Shown piece by piece: positions 53,949 through 63,443 of a stretch of DNA of 64,000 bases. How positions within the stretch are numbered: the stretch's first letter is position 1; each line of letters opens with the position of its first letter. The position numbers and the translations under genes are program-made. This DNA is from Pseudonocardia sulfidoxydans NBRC 16205 (GTDB taxonomy: Bacteria > Actinomycetota > Actinomycetes > Mycobacteriales > Pseudonocardiaceae). A model generated the notes under the pieces. It ran no database searches. It was not told where the DNA came from and saw only the letters and a list, made by a program, of their open reading frames with translations. The stretch is from NCBI RefSeq assembly GCF_007989085.1, contig NZ_BJVJ01000002.1, positions 62,001 to 126,000 of the forward strand, written 5' to 3'.

Positions 53949-54626
53949 TCAGGCGGGCAGGGAGAAGGTGACCTCGGTGCCGCGCCGGCCCGGGGTGATC
54001 GCGACGTCGTGCGCCACGGCACGGATCATCGCGATGCCGCGGCCGCGGTAGCCGGGATCGGCCGGTGGGCGGCGCCAGCGGCCCTGGTCGGACACGCGGA
54101 CGGCGACGACGCGGCGGCCACGACGCCGCCGCAGCCGCAGCGTGACCTCGACGAGACCCGTCGAGTCGGCGGGGTAGGCGTGCTCGACGCCGTTGGCCGC
54201 GGCCTCACCGACGGCGAGCTGCAGGTCGGCCACGGTGTCCTCGGTCAGGTCGAGGGCGCGGGCCCACGCGACGACGGCACGGCGCATCGGGGCGAGCCGG
54301 GCGGGATCGGACACGATCTCGAGTGCCAGCTCGGTCGCCGGGTCGTTCCTGGGGGCCGGTGCGGGGGCGGGGTCGGCGACGGCCCGCAGCGGAACGACGC
54401 GTTCCTGCTCGTCCACCGTGTCCCCCACCGGAATCCGCACCTTCCCGGAGCCCGCGGCCCCCGTCGCGTCGACACCGTGTGCGCCGAACTGTGCGCCGAA
54501 CAGCGTCGTGTCCGTAGCCCGATCCACGCAGTGTTCTTCGTCCGGGGTGGCCAGGACGTGACATCGCCAAACGTCGGTGTCGCCCGGCGGGGTGTACGTC
54601 ACGCCGGGCGGCACCGAACGGACCAC
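53949..54626 (-). CDS. RsbW-like GHKL ATPase (anti-sigma-type)
   Basis: A protein of up to 225 aa whose C-terminal 140 residues are an HATPase_c_2 domain: LALEIVSDPARLAPMRRAVVAWARALDLTEDTVADLQLAVGEAAANGVEHAYPADSTGLVEVTLRLR, then RVSDQGRWRRPPADPGYRGRGIAMIRAVAHDVAITPGRRGTEVTFSLP. The N-box (GEAAANGVEHAY), G1 (DQGRW) and G2 (GYRGRGIAMI) boxes are intact. Proteins of this type bind sigma factors of the SigB/SigF type. The N-terminal 85 residues are poorly structured, and the GTG at 54626 is only the longest start; a shorter form is likely. Confidence 0.85.
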   Translation of the reverse strand: MVRSVPPGVTYTPPGDTDVWRCHVLATPDEEHCVDRATDTTLFGAQFGAHGVDATGAAGSGKVRIPVGDTVDEQERVVPLRAVADPAPAPAPRNDPATELALEIVSDPARLAPMRRAVVAWARALDLTEDTVADLQLAVGEAAANGVEHAYPADSTGLVEVTLRLRRRRGRRVVAVRVSDQGRWRRPPADPGYRGRGIAMIRAVAHDVAITPGRRGTEVTFSLPA

Positions 54627-54693
54627 CGTGCGGGTCGTCGAGAGCCGCGCCGAGGGTCGGGTCGAGCGGTGTGCGGTCAGACCCTCCTCACAG

Positions 54694-55698
54694 TCAGCCC
54701 AGCTCGCGCAGCCGCGGCAGCACGTCCTCGGCGAACTGCGAGAGGAACCGTTCCTGGTCGTCGCCGGGTCCGTGGAACACCAGGTGGTTCAGCCCCGCGT
54801 CGACGTAGGGCCGGATCTGGTCGAGCGCCTCGTCGGGTGTCGAGGCGACGATCCACCGCTTCGCGACCTGCTCGATCGGCAGCTCGTCGGCCAGCCGCTC
54901 CATCTCCGACGCCGAGTCGACACTGTGCTTCTGCTCGGCCGACAGCGACAGCGGCGCCCAGAACCGGCAGTTCTCCAGGGCGTGGCCGGCGTCGCGGTCG
55001 TAGGACATCTTGATCTCGATCATGCGGTCGATGCCGTCGGGGTCGCGTTCCGCGGCGGCGGCACCCTCCTGCACGGCCGGGACGAGCTTCTCGGTGTAGA
55101 GGTCCATGCCCTTGCCCGACGTGCAGATGAACCCGTCGCCCGCGCGGCCCGCGTACCTGGCGACGACCGGCCCACCCGCCGCGATGTAGACGGGCACCGG
55201 GTCCTTCGGCCGGTCATAGATCTTGGCGTCGACCAGGGTGTAGAAGTCGCCCTCGACCGAGACCGACTCCTCCGTCCACAGTGCACGGATCAGCCGGACG
55301 GCCTCACGCAGCCGCGCGAAGCGCTCCTTGAACTCCGGCCACTCGCGCCCGGACACGGCGATCTCGTTGAGCGCCTCCCCCGTACCGACGCCGAGCGCGA
55401 CCCGGCCGTCGAACATCAGCGCCATCGACGCGAACGCCTGCGCGATCACGGCCGGGTTGTAGCGGAACGTCGGGGTGAGCACGCTGGTGCCGATCTGCAC
55501 CCGCCGCGTCCGCTCCCCCACCGCCGCCATCCAGGTCAGCGCGAACGGGGCGTGCCCGCCGTTGTGCCGCCACGGCAGGAAGTGGTCGGAGGTCCAGACG
55601 CTGTCGAGGCCGACCTCCTCCGCGCGGACGGCGTACTCGACCAGGTCTCGCGGACCGAACTGCTCCGCCGACGCCTTGTAGCCGATCTTCAGGCCCAC
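54694..55698 (-). CDS. fgd: F420-dependent glucose-6-phosphate dehydrogenase
   Basis: FGD oxidises glucose-6-phosphate and reduces coenzyme F420, supplying reduced F420 for redox defence. The 334-aa protein has the family motifs [120 protein letters not shown] and [17 protein letters not shown], plus [15 protein letters not shown]. These correspond closely to M. tuberculosis Fgd1. GTG 55698 is the start. The presence of FGD indicates the organism makes coenzyme F420. Confidence 0.96.
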   Translation of the reverse strand: MGLKIGYKASAEQFGPRDLVEYAVRAEEVGLDSVWTSDHFLPWRHNGGHAPFALTWMAAVGERTRRVQIGTSVLTPTFRYNPAVIAQAFASMALMFDGRVALGVGTGEALNEIAVSGREWPEFKERFARLREAVRLIRALWTEESVSVEGDFYTLVDAKIYDRPKDPVPVYIAAGGPVVARYAGRAGDGFICTSGKGMDLYTEKLVPAVQEGAAAAERDPDGIDRMIEIKMSYDRDAGHALENCRFWAPLSLSAEQKHSVDSASEMERLADELPIEQVAKRWIVASTPDEALDQIRPYVDAGLNHLVFHGPGDDQERFLSQFAEDVLPRLRELG

Positions 55699-55856
55699 GA
55701 ACCCGTCCTCTCACCGTCATTGGGGATGCCGTGTCGTTCCTACACCGCCGGGACCCGGTCGGCGCAGCCCACGGTGACCGGCACGACACCCCGGGGCGGG
55801 TGATCACGGGTGCGACAGGTTGGCGACGGGCGGGCCGCGGCCGCGCCGGGGGCTCC

Positions 55857-55862
55857 TAGGAT
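55857..55862 (+). promoter_or_regulatory. -10 hexamer of a leaderless promoter for recQ
   Basis: TAGGAT is followed by six bases and the ATG at 55869, supporting a leaderless recQ transcript. Confidence 0.55.
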
Positions 55863-55868
55863 CGCGGC

Positions 55869-57686
55869 ATGGCTCCCCGGGATCCCGCTCAGGTGCTGCA
55901 CCAGGTCTTCGGCTACGACGACTTCCGCGGCGACCAGCGCGAGATCGTCGAGCACGTGTCCGGCGGCGGCGACGCCCTGGTCCTCATGCCGACCGGTGGC
56001 GGCAAGTCGCTGTGCTACCAGATTCCCGCCCTCGTGCGTGACGGCGTGGGTGTCGTCGTCTCGCCCCTGATCGCGCTCATGCAGGACCAGGTCGACGCCC
56101 TGCGCGCCCTGGGTGTGCGCGCCGGGTTCCTCAACTCCACGCAGGGCCCCGACGAGCGCCGCGACACCGAGCGTGCGTTCCTGGCGGGCGAGCTCGACCT
56201 GCTCTACCTGGCGCCGGAGCGGCTGAAGGTGGGTTCGACGGTCGACCTGCTCGAGCGCGGCACGATCGCCCTGTTCGCGATCGACGAGGCGCACTGCGTG
56301 TCCCAGTGGGGCCACGACTTCCGCCCCGACTACCTGATGCTCTCGCAGCTGCACCAGCGTTGGCCCGACGTGCCGCGGATCGCGCTGACCGCCACCGCGA
56401 CGCGGGCCACCCACGCCGAGATCGCCGAGCGGCTCGACCTCACCGCCGCCAAGCACTTCGTCGCCAGCTTCGACCGGCCCAACATCCAGTACCGCATCGT
56501 GGCCAAGGCCGAGGAACGCCGGCAGCTCGTCGAGCTGCTGCGCGCCGAGCACGCGGGCGACGCCGGGATCGTCTACTGCCTGTCGCGGCGCAAGGTCGAG
56601 CAGGTCGCCGAGTTCCTCACCGCGCAGGGCATCACCGCGCTGCCCTACCACGCGGGCCTGGAGGCGCCGGTCCGCGCGGCCAACCAGGCCCGGTTCCTGC
56701 GCGAGGACGGCATCGTCATGGTGGCGACGATCGCGTTCGGCATGGGCATCGACAAGCCCGACGTCCGGTTCGTCGCCCACCTCGACCTGCCCAAGTCCGT
56801 CGAGGGCTACTACCAGGAGACCGGCCGCGCGGGCCGCGACGGGCTGCCGTCGACGGCGTGGCTGGCCTACGGGCTCGGCGACGTCGTGCAGCAGCGCAAG
56901 ATGATCGACGACTCCGAGGGCGACCTCGCGCACCGTCGCCGGCTGGCGCAGCACCTCGACGCGATGCTCGCGCTGTGCGAGACCGTCGAGTGCCGGCGGG
57001 TGAACCTGCTCGCCTACTTCGGGCAGCCCGGGCAGGCGTGCGGCAACTGCGACACCTGCCTGACCCCGCCGCAGACCTGGGACGGCACCGTCGCCGCCCA
57101 GAAGGTGCTCTCGACGGTGTGGCGGCTGAAGAAGGAACGCAACCAGAGCTTCGGCGCGGGCCAGATCGTCGACATCCTCGTCGGCAAGCGGACACCGAAG
57201 ATCACCCAGCACCGCCACGACGAGCTGTCGGTGTTCGGCGTCGGCACCGAGCTGCGCGACGTGGAGTGGCGCACCGTGATCCGCCAGCTGCTGGCCCGCG
57301 AACTGCTCACCGTCGGCGGGGCCTACCAGACGTTGTCGCTCACCGACGCCAGCGGCGAGGTGCTGCGCGGCGACCGGGACGTGGCGCTGCGCCGCGATCC
57401 CGAACGTCGCGCCCGGGCCTCCCGCGGCCGGTCGGCCGCTGCCACCGTGGCGCTGCCCGCCGAGGCCGCCGGGGTGTTCGAACGGCTGCGCGCGTGGCGC
57501 GGCGCCGCGGCGAAGGAGCAGGGCGTCCCCGCCTACGTGATCTTCCACGACGCCACGCTGCGCGAGATCGCCACCGGCGCCCCCACCACGCTCGCCGAGC
57601 TGGGCCGGGTCAACGGTGTCGGCGAGGCCAAGCTCGCCCGCTACGGCGACCAGATCCTGGAGACACTCGCGGCCGACCCGGCATAG
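55869..57686 (+). CDS. recQ: ATP-dependent DNA helicase RecQ
   Basis: RecQ unwinds DNA 3' to 5' during recombination and replication restart. The 605-aa protein has all domains: the helicase core with Walker A MPTGGGKS (40-47) and DEAH (139-142), the RQC zinc-binding cysteines near 375, 391, 394 and 397 (VECRRVN and ACGNCDTC), a winged helix (about 405-510), and an HRDC domain at the C-terminus (about 535-600). [33 protein letters not shown] and [23 protein letters not shown] match the family. The promoter shows a leaderless start at ATG 55869. Confidence 0.97.
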   Translation: MAPRDPAQVLHQVFGYDDFRGDQREIVEHVSGGGDALVLMPTGGGKSLCYQIPALVRDGVGVVVSPLIALMQDQVDALRALGVRAGFLNSTQGPDERRDTERAFLAGELDLLYLAPERLKVGSTVDLLERGTIALFAIDEAHCVSQWGHDFRPDYLMLSQLHQRWPDVPRIALTATATRATHAEIAERLDLTAAKHFVASFDRPNIQYRIVAKAEERRQLVELLRAEHAGDAGIVYCLSRRKVEQVAEFLTAQGITALPYHAGLEAPVRAANQARFLREDGIVMVATIAFGMGIDKPDVRFVAHLDLPKSVEGYYQETGRAGRDGLPSTAWLAYGLGDVVQQRKMIDDSEGDLAHRRRLAQHLDAMLALCETVECRRVNLLAYFGQPGQACGNCDTCLTPPQTWDGTVAAQKVLSTVWRLKKERNQSFGAGQIVDILVGKRTPKITQHRHDELSVFGVGTELRDVEWRTVIRQLLARELLTVGGAYQTLSLTDASGEVLRGDRDVALRRDPERRARASRGRSAAATVALPAEAAGVFERLRAWRGAAAKEQGVPAYVIFHDATLREIATGAPTTLAELGRVNGVGEAKLARYGDQILETLAADPA

Positions 57687-57707
57687 CGCCAGCCGTCCAC
57701 GGTCTGG

Positions 57708-60065
57708 TCAGCGCTGCTGCAGGCGTTTGAGCATCCGCGGCAGCTCACCCGCGTGCGCGACCGTGAGCCGCTGCGTCGCCCGGGTCAGCGCCACGTAGAG
57801 GTCGTTCGCGCCGCGCGGGGACTCCGCCAGCACCTCACCGGGCTCCACCAGCAGCACCGAGTCGAACTCCAGACCCTTCGACGCGGTGATCGACAGCACC
57901 ACGACGGGGGCGTCGAGATCGGCCGCCTCCGGATCGGCCGCGGCGGCGTCGACCGTGTCCGGGACCAGCACGGCCCGCAGCGCCGCCACGCGCGCGGCCG
58001 GGGCCAGCACGACGACCCGGCCCTCCCCCACGGCCTCCCGCTCCTGGGCGACCAGGTCGGCGAGCACCCCGTCGGTCCCGTCGAGGGAGCCCGCGGCGAC
58101 CCGGACCGCCCGCGGCGGCACCCCGGTGCTGCGCACCGACCGCGGCGGCGCCAGCGACGGCTCGATCTCGGCGAGCACGTCGTCGGCGATGTCGGCGATC
58201 TCGGCGGGGGTGCGGTAGTTGACCGTCAGCTGCTCGAGCCGCCACCGCTTCGCGACGAACGGGCCCAGCACCTCGTCCCACGACCGCGCACCCGACCGGT
58301 CCCCGGTCTGGGCGATGTCACCGACGATCGTCATCGACCGGCTCGGCACGCGGCGCATCACCAGCCGCCACGCCATCGCCGACAGCTCCTGCGCCTCGTC
58401 GATGATCACGTGCCCGTAGGTCCACTCGCGGTCGGCCTCCGCGCGGTCGGCCGTCGTGTCGTAGCGGCGCACCTGCTGACGTTCGGCCAACCGGTCGGCG
58501 TCGACGATGTCGGTGGCGCGCAACAGCTCCGGGTCGAGGTCCTCCTCGAGGTCGAGGACGTCGAGCACCCCCTGGGCGTACTCGACCTCCTCCCGCAGCG
58601 CCGCCGCCGCGGCCGCCGCGGCCGCCGCACCGTCGTCGCCGAGCAGCTCGGCCGCCTCGTCGAGCAGCGGCACGTCGGCCGGGGTCCAACGGTCGTCGGG
58701 CGCCACGTCGTCGGCCGGGGCCGGCCGGTAGAGCAGCTCCCGGTCCACGGGACCGAGCCGGCGCGCCACCGAGTTGAGCCGGCGCCGGTCGGAGAACAGG
58801 TCGGTGAGCAGCTGCTCGGCCGACAGCGTCGGCCACAGCGCGTCGAGCTCACGCAGCAGCTCCGGGCTCTCCCCGAGCTCCTCGCGGATGTCCTCCAGGT
58901 CGGCCCGCCCGAGCAGGCCGCGCCCGCCGAGGGTGTTCATCACCTGCTGGGCGAGCAACCGGACCGCCTCGGTGCGGAAGATCCGCTTCGCCTCGTTGTG
59001 CGGCTTGCGGGAACGCCGGGCCCGGGTCCGCGCCTGGTTGGCGACGTCGCGGTCGAGCCGGACCTGCTGCTGCTCCACGACGAGGTGGATCGGTTTGCGC
59101 GGCACCTGCTGGCGGTCGCGCACCGCGGCGGCGACTATCGCCGCCATCTCGACGCCCCCCTTCAGCTCCGCGACCTCGGGGGGCTCGACGCGGCGGGCGT
59201 GCAGTCCCGGGAACAGCCGCGCGACCGTCGCCAGCACGACGCTGGTCTCCCCCAGCGACGGCAGGACCTGCCCGATGTAGCGCAGGAACGTCGAGTTGGG
59301 GCCGACGACGAGCACACCGCGCCGCGCCAGCCGGTCGCGGTGGGTGTAGAGCAGGTACGCGGCGCGGTGCAGCGCGACCGCCGTCTTACCGGTGCCCGGC
59401 CCGCCCTGCACCACCAGCACCCCGGACGGCTTCGACCGGATGATGCGGTCCTGCTCGGCCTGGATCGTCGCGACGATGTCGCCCATCCGCCCGGTCCGCG
59501 CCTGCGTCACCGCGGCCATGAGGGCCGCCTCGCTGGTCAGCCCCGACTGGTTGCCCCGGGCCGCGGCGTCGGCCAGGTCGAGCACCTCGTCGTCGATCGC
59601 GACGACCGTGCGCCGCCGCGTCCGCAGGTGCCGGCGCCGCCGCATGCCCTCCGGTGACGCCGCCGTCGCCGTGTAGAACGGCTGCGCCGCAGGGGCCCGC
59701 CAGTCCATCAGCAGCGGCTCGTACTCGTTGTCCTCGTCGAGCAGCCCGAGCCGGCCGACGTAGCGCACCTCGCCGGAGTCGGCGTCGAGACGGCCGAACG
59801 CCAGCCCGTGCTCGGCGGCGCGCAACGCGGCCAGCCGGTCGGTGTACATCGCGGCGGCCGCGTCCCGCTCGGTCAACGCCTGCGGGGTGCCGACCGTCTC
59901 GCCGTGCAGCACGTCGTGCAACCGGCGCGCGGTCTCCACGCGGCGGGTGTCGAGACGCTGGTAGAGCATCTCGACGTAGTCCCGCTCGTGCTCCAGCGCC
60001 GCGTCGGGATCGGTGTCGGGGATCCCCGGACGCTCCGCAGGAGCAGGATCGCTGTCGTGGGACAC
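57708..60065 (-). CDS. HelD/HelR-type superfamily 1 helicase
   Basis: A 785-aa UvrD-fold ATPase of the HelD class. It has a coiled-coil-like N-terminal arm (EHERDYVEMLYQRLDTRRVETARRLHDVLHG), Walker A VVQGGPGTGKTAVALHRAAYLLY, motif II VIIDEAQELSAMAWRLVM, motif III VGDIAQTGDRSGARSWDEVL, motif IV NYRTPAEIADIADDV and a final SITASKGLEFDSVLLVEP ... NDLYVALTRATQRLTVAH. HelD proteins bind RNA polymerase and remove stalled complexes. In Actinobacteria a HelR form protects against rifamycins, but the rifamycin-associated promoter element was not found here. A run of ten alanines lies near residue 485. GTG 60065 was chosen; GTG 60077 is also possible. Confidence 0.9.
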   Translation of the reverse strand: MSHDSDPAPAERPGIPDTDPDAALEHERDYVEMLYQRLDTRRVETARRLHDVLHGETVGTPQALTERDAAAAMYTDRLAALRAAEHGLAFGRLDADSGEVRYVGRLGLLDEDNEYEPLLMDWRAPAAQPFYTATAASPEGMRRRRHLRTRRRTVVAIDDEVLDLADAAARGNQSGLTSEAALMAAVTQARTGRMGDIVATIQAEQDRIIRSKPSGVLVVQGGPGTGKTAVALHRAAYLLYTHRDRLARRGVLVVGPNSTFLRYIGQVLPSLGETSVVLATVARLFPGLHARRVEPPEVAELKGGVEMAAIVAAAVRDRQQVPRKPIHLVVEQQQVRLDRDVANQARTRARRSRKPHNEAKRIFRTEAVRLLAQQVMNTLGGRGLLGRADLEDIREELGESPELLRELDALWPTLSAEQLLTDLFSDRRRLNSVARRLGPVDRELLYRPAPADDVAPDDRWTPADVPLLDEAAELLGDDGAAAAAAAAAALREEVEYAQGVLDVLDLEEDLDPELLRATDIVDADRLAERQQVRRYDTTADRAEADREWTYGHVIIDEAQELSAMAWRLVMRRVPSRSMTIVGDIAQTGDRSGARSWDEVLGPFVAKRWRLEQLTVNYRTPAEIADIADDVLAEIEPSLAPPRSVRSTGVPPRAVRVAAGSLDGTDGVLADLVAQEREAVGEGRVVVLAPAARVAALRAVLVPDTVDAAAADPEAADLDAPVVVLSITASKGLEFDSVLLVEPGEVLAESPRGANDLYVALTRATQRLTVAHAGELPRMLKRLQQR

Positions 60066-60248
60066 ACTGTTGGACACCAGTACGACTACCTTCGCGGGCG
60101 ACGTGACGGATCGCCCGCCGACATGACACAGCCCGGCCGGGCGACTGTCCAACGTACCAGCGCACGGGTTTACCGCGGCGGGCGCCGAGGGTAGATCACC
60201 GCGTGCGCAGCCATCCGCCGACGCGCCACCGGCCCCGACGGGGGCCCC

Positions 60249-61058
60249 GTGCCTGACCGGGCGTCCCCCGATCCTCCGGCCCCCGACGGGCCCGGGGACG
60301 GCGGCACGCGCGACGGCTACGACCACCTCTCCCCCCTCTTCGACGAGCTCGCCGACCTCGGCGACGACGACCCGCGCCGCGCCCTCCTGCGCGAACGGCT
60401 CGTCACCGGGCACCTGCCCGTCGTCGCGCACATCGCGCGCCGGTTCGCGGGCCGCGGCGAACCCGTCGACGACCTCGAACAGGCCGCCACCGTCGGGCTC
60501 ATCAACGCCGTCGACCGCTTCGACCCCGGCCGCGGCGTCGACTTCCTCTCCTACGCCGTGCCGACCATCACCGGCGAGGTGCGCCGCCACTTCCGGGACC
60601 GGACGTGGTCGATGCGGGTGCCGCGGCGGCTGAAGGAGCTGCAGAGCGCCATCAACGGCGCCGTGGGCGTCCTGGCGCAGAACCTCGGCAGGGCGCCGCG
60701 GCCCACCGAGATCGCCGAGCACCTCGGCCTGTCGGTCGACGACGTGATCTCCGGGCTGGAGGCGCGCCAGGTGTACCGGTCGACCTCGCTCGACGAGCTC
60801 GTCGCCGGTTCGGAGTCGCAGATCGGGGACACCCTCGGCGTCGCCGACGCCGAACTGGAGAAGGTCGACTACCGCCAGACCCTGGCCCCGCTGCTCGACG
60901 AGCTGCCCGGGCGCGAGCGCACCATCGTCGTGCTGCGGTTTTTCGTGGGCATGACGCAGACGCAGATCGCCGACGAGGTCGGCATCTCGCAGATGCACGT
61001 CTCCCGGCTGCTGGCCCGCACCCTGGCCCGGCTGCGCCGCCGCATGGGCGGCACCTGA
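60249..61058 (+). CDS. RNA polymerase sigma factor, SigB/SigF/SigG group
   Basis: A 269-aa alternative sigma factor of the stress-response or development group. Region 2 is RLVTGHLPVVAHIARRFAGRGEPVDDLEQAATVGLINAVDRFDPGRGVDFLSYAVPTITGEVRRHFRDRTWSMRVPRRLKEL, region 3 is APRPTEIAEHLGLSVDDVISGLEARQVYRSTSLDELV and region 4 ends with FFVGMTQTQIADEVGISQMHVSRLLARTLARLRRR. Sigma factors of this group are normally held by RsbW-like anti-sigma factors; two such ATPases are encoded 6-9 kb upstream. It is divergent from the HelD-type gene with 183 bp between starts. GTG 60249 gives a 269-aa protein. Confidence 0.95.
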   Translation: MPDRASPDPPAPDGPGDGGTRDGYDHLSPLFDELADLGDDDPRRALLRERLVTGHLPVVAHIARRFAGRGEPVDDLEQAATVGLINAVDRFDPGRGVDFLSYAVPTITGEVRRHFRDRTWSMRVPRRLKELQSAINGAVGVLAQNLGRAPRPTEIAEHLGLSVDDVISGLEARQVYRSTSLDELVAGSESQIGDTLGVADAELEKVDYRQTLAPLLDELPGRERTIVVLRFFVGMTQTQIADEVGISQMHVSRLLARTLARLRRRMGGT

Positions 61059-61082
61059 GCCGCCGGGCCGGCCCTGCGCGGG

Positions 61083-63443
61083 TCAGCCGGGGTGGCGGCG
61101 GCGCGGGCCCCGGCCGTGCGGCTGCTCGACGGGCTCGACCGCCGGCACCGGCGGCATGTCCCGCACCACCGGCGCATCGGCCAGGGCCAGGGCCTCCCCG
61201 TGGTGGCGCAGCCGCATCGGCGGCCCACTGACCAGCCGGTACTCCACCTCGTCCGCGGTCATGGTGACCCGCAGCGACCGGCCCTGCCACAGCACCCCGA
61301 ACGAGATGCGCGGCAACGGCGACGGCAGCCGCGGCGCGAACGAGATGCCGTCACGGTCGGTGCGCATCCCGCCGAACCCGGAGGCGACGGCGTTCCACGT
61401 CCCCGCCATCGACGCGATGTGCATGCCGTGGTCGGTGTTGCCCGCCAGGTCCCCGAGGTCGACCAGCGCGGCCTCGGCGAAGTAGTCGTAGGCCAGGTCG
61501 AGGTGCCCGGTCCACGCGGCGACGACGGCCTGCGTGGCCGCCGACAGCGACGAGTCCCGCACCGTGATCGCCTCGTAGTAGGCGAAGTTGCGCGACATCT
61601 GCTCACGCGTGAACGCGTCGGGCTGCAGCTGCATGGCCAGCACCAGGTCGGCCTGCTTGATCACCTGCTTGCGGTACAGGTCGAAGTACGGATAGTTCAG
61701 CAGCAGCGGGTACTTCTTCTCCGGCGTGTTCTCGAAGTCCCACATCTGGTGGTCGGTGAAGCCCTCCGACTGCGGGTGCACCCCGAGCACCTCGTCGAAC
61801 GGGATGCGCATGGACGCGGCGGCGTCGCGCCAGCTGGCCATCTCCTCGGCGTTGACCCCGAGCCGCGACGCCGCGCGCGGGTTGCGGGCGGCGACGTCGG
61901 CGGCGTAGCGCAGGTTCAGCTGCGCCATCAGGTTCGTGTAGACGTTGTTGTCGACGATCGCGGTGTACTCGTCGGGCCCGGTCACCCCGTCGATGCGGAA
62001 CTCGCCCGCCGAGTCGTGGTGGCCCAGCGAGCGCCACAGCCGCGCCGTCTGCACCAGCAGCTCGAGACCGACCTCGCGCTCGAACTCCAGGTCGCCGGTG
62101 GCGGCGACGTGGCGGCGCACGGCGTCGGCGATGTCGGCGTTGATGTGGAACGCGGCGGTACCGGCGGGCCAGTAGCCGGAGCACTCGTGGCCGCGGATGG
62201 TCCGCCACGGGAACGCCGCACCCGCCAGACCCAGCTGCTCGGCGCGTTCCATGGCCTGCGGCAGGATCGAGCGCCGCCAGCGCAGCGCGTCGGCCGCCGC
62301 GTCGGGGGCCAGGTGCGACAACACGGGCAGCGCGAACGTCTCGGTGTCCCAGAAGGTGTGGCCGTCGTAGCCGTCGCCGGTGAGGCCCTTGGCGCCGATG
62401 GCGCGCCGCTCCGCCCGGGCACCGGCCTGCAGGACGTGGAACACCGCGAGCCGCACGGCCTGCTGCAGCTCGGCGTCACCGTCGATCTCGACGTCGGCGG
62501 TGATCCAGAAGTCGTCGAGGTAGGCGCGCTGTTCGGCGAGCAGCCCGTCCCAGCCGGTGAACCGGGCCGCGGCCAGCGCCGCGCGGACCTGGTCGTGCAC
62601 CGCGGGCAGCGACCGCCGCGACGACCAGCCGTAGGACAGGTACTTGACGATCCGCAGCGTCTCCCCCGGCTTGAGCCGGGCGATCACCGTGGTGCGGCCG
62701 ATGTCCTCGGTGGCCTCCGACGACGTCTGCGTCGACTCCGGCCCGTACACCTCGTGGTCCATCGCCGCGGCCAGGCGCAGCCCCGACTGCCGGGTCTGGT
62801 GCACGAGCGTGGCGCCGGCGCTCTCGCTGCGGTGCTGCTCGGACACCAGCGGCTCGGCCAGCGCGGCCTCGACACGGGGGTCACCGTTGGCGCGCTGCGG
62901 GAGCTGCTCGTTGGCGACGAGCTCGGACTGCACGACGAGCGTCGTCGGTGCGTCGACGGCCTCGACCTCGTAGCAGATCGCCGCGATGGCCCGCTGTGTC
63001 AGCGACACCAGCCGGGTGCTGCGCACCCGGATCGTCTTGTCGGCGGGCGAGGCCCACTCGACCTCGCGGGTGAGCGTCCCGGCCTGCAGGTCGAGCACCC
63101 GCTCGTGGCGGGTGAGGTTGCCGTAGCGCAGGTCGAACGGCTCGTCGTCGACCAGCAGCCGGATCAGCTTGCCGTTGGTGACGTTGATGATCGTCTGACC
63201 GGACTCCGGGTAGCCGTAGCCGCCCTCGGCATACGGCAGGGGCCGCCGCTCGTACAGCGAGTTCAGGTAGGTGCCGGGGATGGCGTGCGGCTCGCCCTCG
63301 TCGAGGTTGCCGCGCATCCCGATGTGGCCGTTGGACAGCGCGAACACCGACTCGGTCTGGCCCATCGCCTCCAGGTGCAGCGCCGGTTCGCGCACGCACC
63401 ACGGCTCGACGGTGAACGGCCGCCCGGCCTCCGCGGCGGTCAC
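61083..63443 (-). CDS. Glycoside hydrolase family 65 disaccharide phosphorylase
   Basis: A 786-aa GH65 protein, which would cleave an alpha-glucosidic disaccharide (trehalose, maltose or kojibiose) with phosphate. The N-terminal domain has LEAMGQTESVFALSNGHIGMRGNLDEGEPHAIPGTYLNSLYE. The catalytic acid Glu is in DGVTGPDEYTAIVDNNVYTN, and the (alpha/alpha)6 barrel shows FWDTETFALPVLSHLAPDAA, RTIRGHECSGYWPAGTAAFHINADIADAV and NTDHGMHIASMAGTWNAVASGFGG. The closest substrate within GH65 cannot be fixed by eye. It is downstream of a beta-phosphoglucomutase-type gene with a GTGA overlap, so the pair would convert the phosphorylase product to glucose-6-phosphate. Confidence 0.93.
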   Translation of the reverse strand: MTAAEAGRPFTVEPWCVREPALHLEAMGQTESVFALSNGHIGMRGNLDEGEPHAIPGTYLNSLYERRPLPYAEGGYGYPESGQTIINVTNGKLIRLLVDDEPFDLRYGNLTRHERVLDLQAGTLTREVEWASPADKTIRVRSTRLVSLTQRAIAAICYEVEAVDAPTTLVVQSELVANEQLPQRANGDPRVEAALAEPLVSEQHRSESAGATLVHQTRQSGLRLAAAMDHEVYGPESTQTSSEATEDIGRTTVIARLKPGETLRIVKYLSYGWSSRRSLPAVHDQVRAALAAARFTGWDGLLAEQRAYLDDFWITADVEIDGDAELQQAVRLAVFHVLQAGARAERRAIGAKGLTGDGYDGHTFWDTETFALPVLSHLAPDAAADALRWRRSILPQAMERAEQLGLAGAAFPWRTIRGHECSGYWPAGTAAFHINADIADAVRRHVAATGDLEFEREVGLELLVQTARLWRSLGHHDSAGEFRIDGVTGPDEYTAIVDNNVYTNLMAQLNLRYAADVAARNPRAASRLGVNAEEMASWRDAAASMRIPFDEVLGVHPQSEGFTDHQMWDFENTPEKKYPLLLNYPYFDLYRKQVIKQADLVLAMQLQPDAFTREQMSRNFAYYEAITVRDSSLSAATQAVVAAWTGHLDLAYDYFAEAALVDLGDLAGNTDHGMHIASMAGTWNAVASGFGGMRTDRDGISFAPRLPSPLPRISFGVLWQGRSLRVTMTADEVEYRLVSGPPMRLRHHGEALALADAPVVRDMPPVPAVEPVEQPHGRGPRRRHPG

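Noticed and set aside
59125..59150. gcggcgactatcgccgcc within the helicase gene, like the palindrome core
   Set aside because: It lacks the 19-bp arms and 2-nt loop and lies in a conserved coding sequence; the similarity is coincidental.
60066..60248. Rifamycin-associated element upstream of the HelD-type gene
   Set aside because: No GGGGCTTGC...GCAAGCCCC-like inverted repeat is present.
60066..60998. Upstream extension of the HelD-type helicase frame to 1096 aa
   Set aside because: The added N-terminal 310 residues are antisense to the sigma-factor gene; the helicase conserved region begins near 60065.
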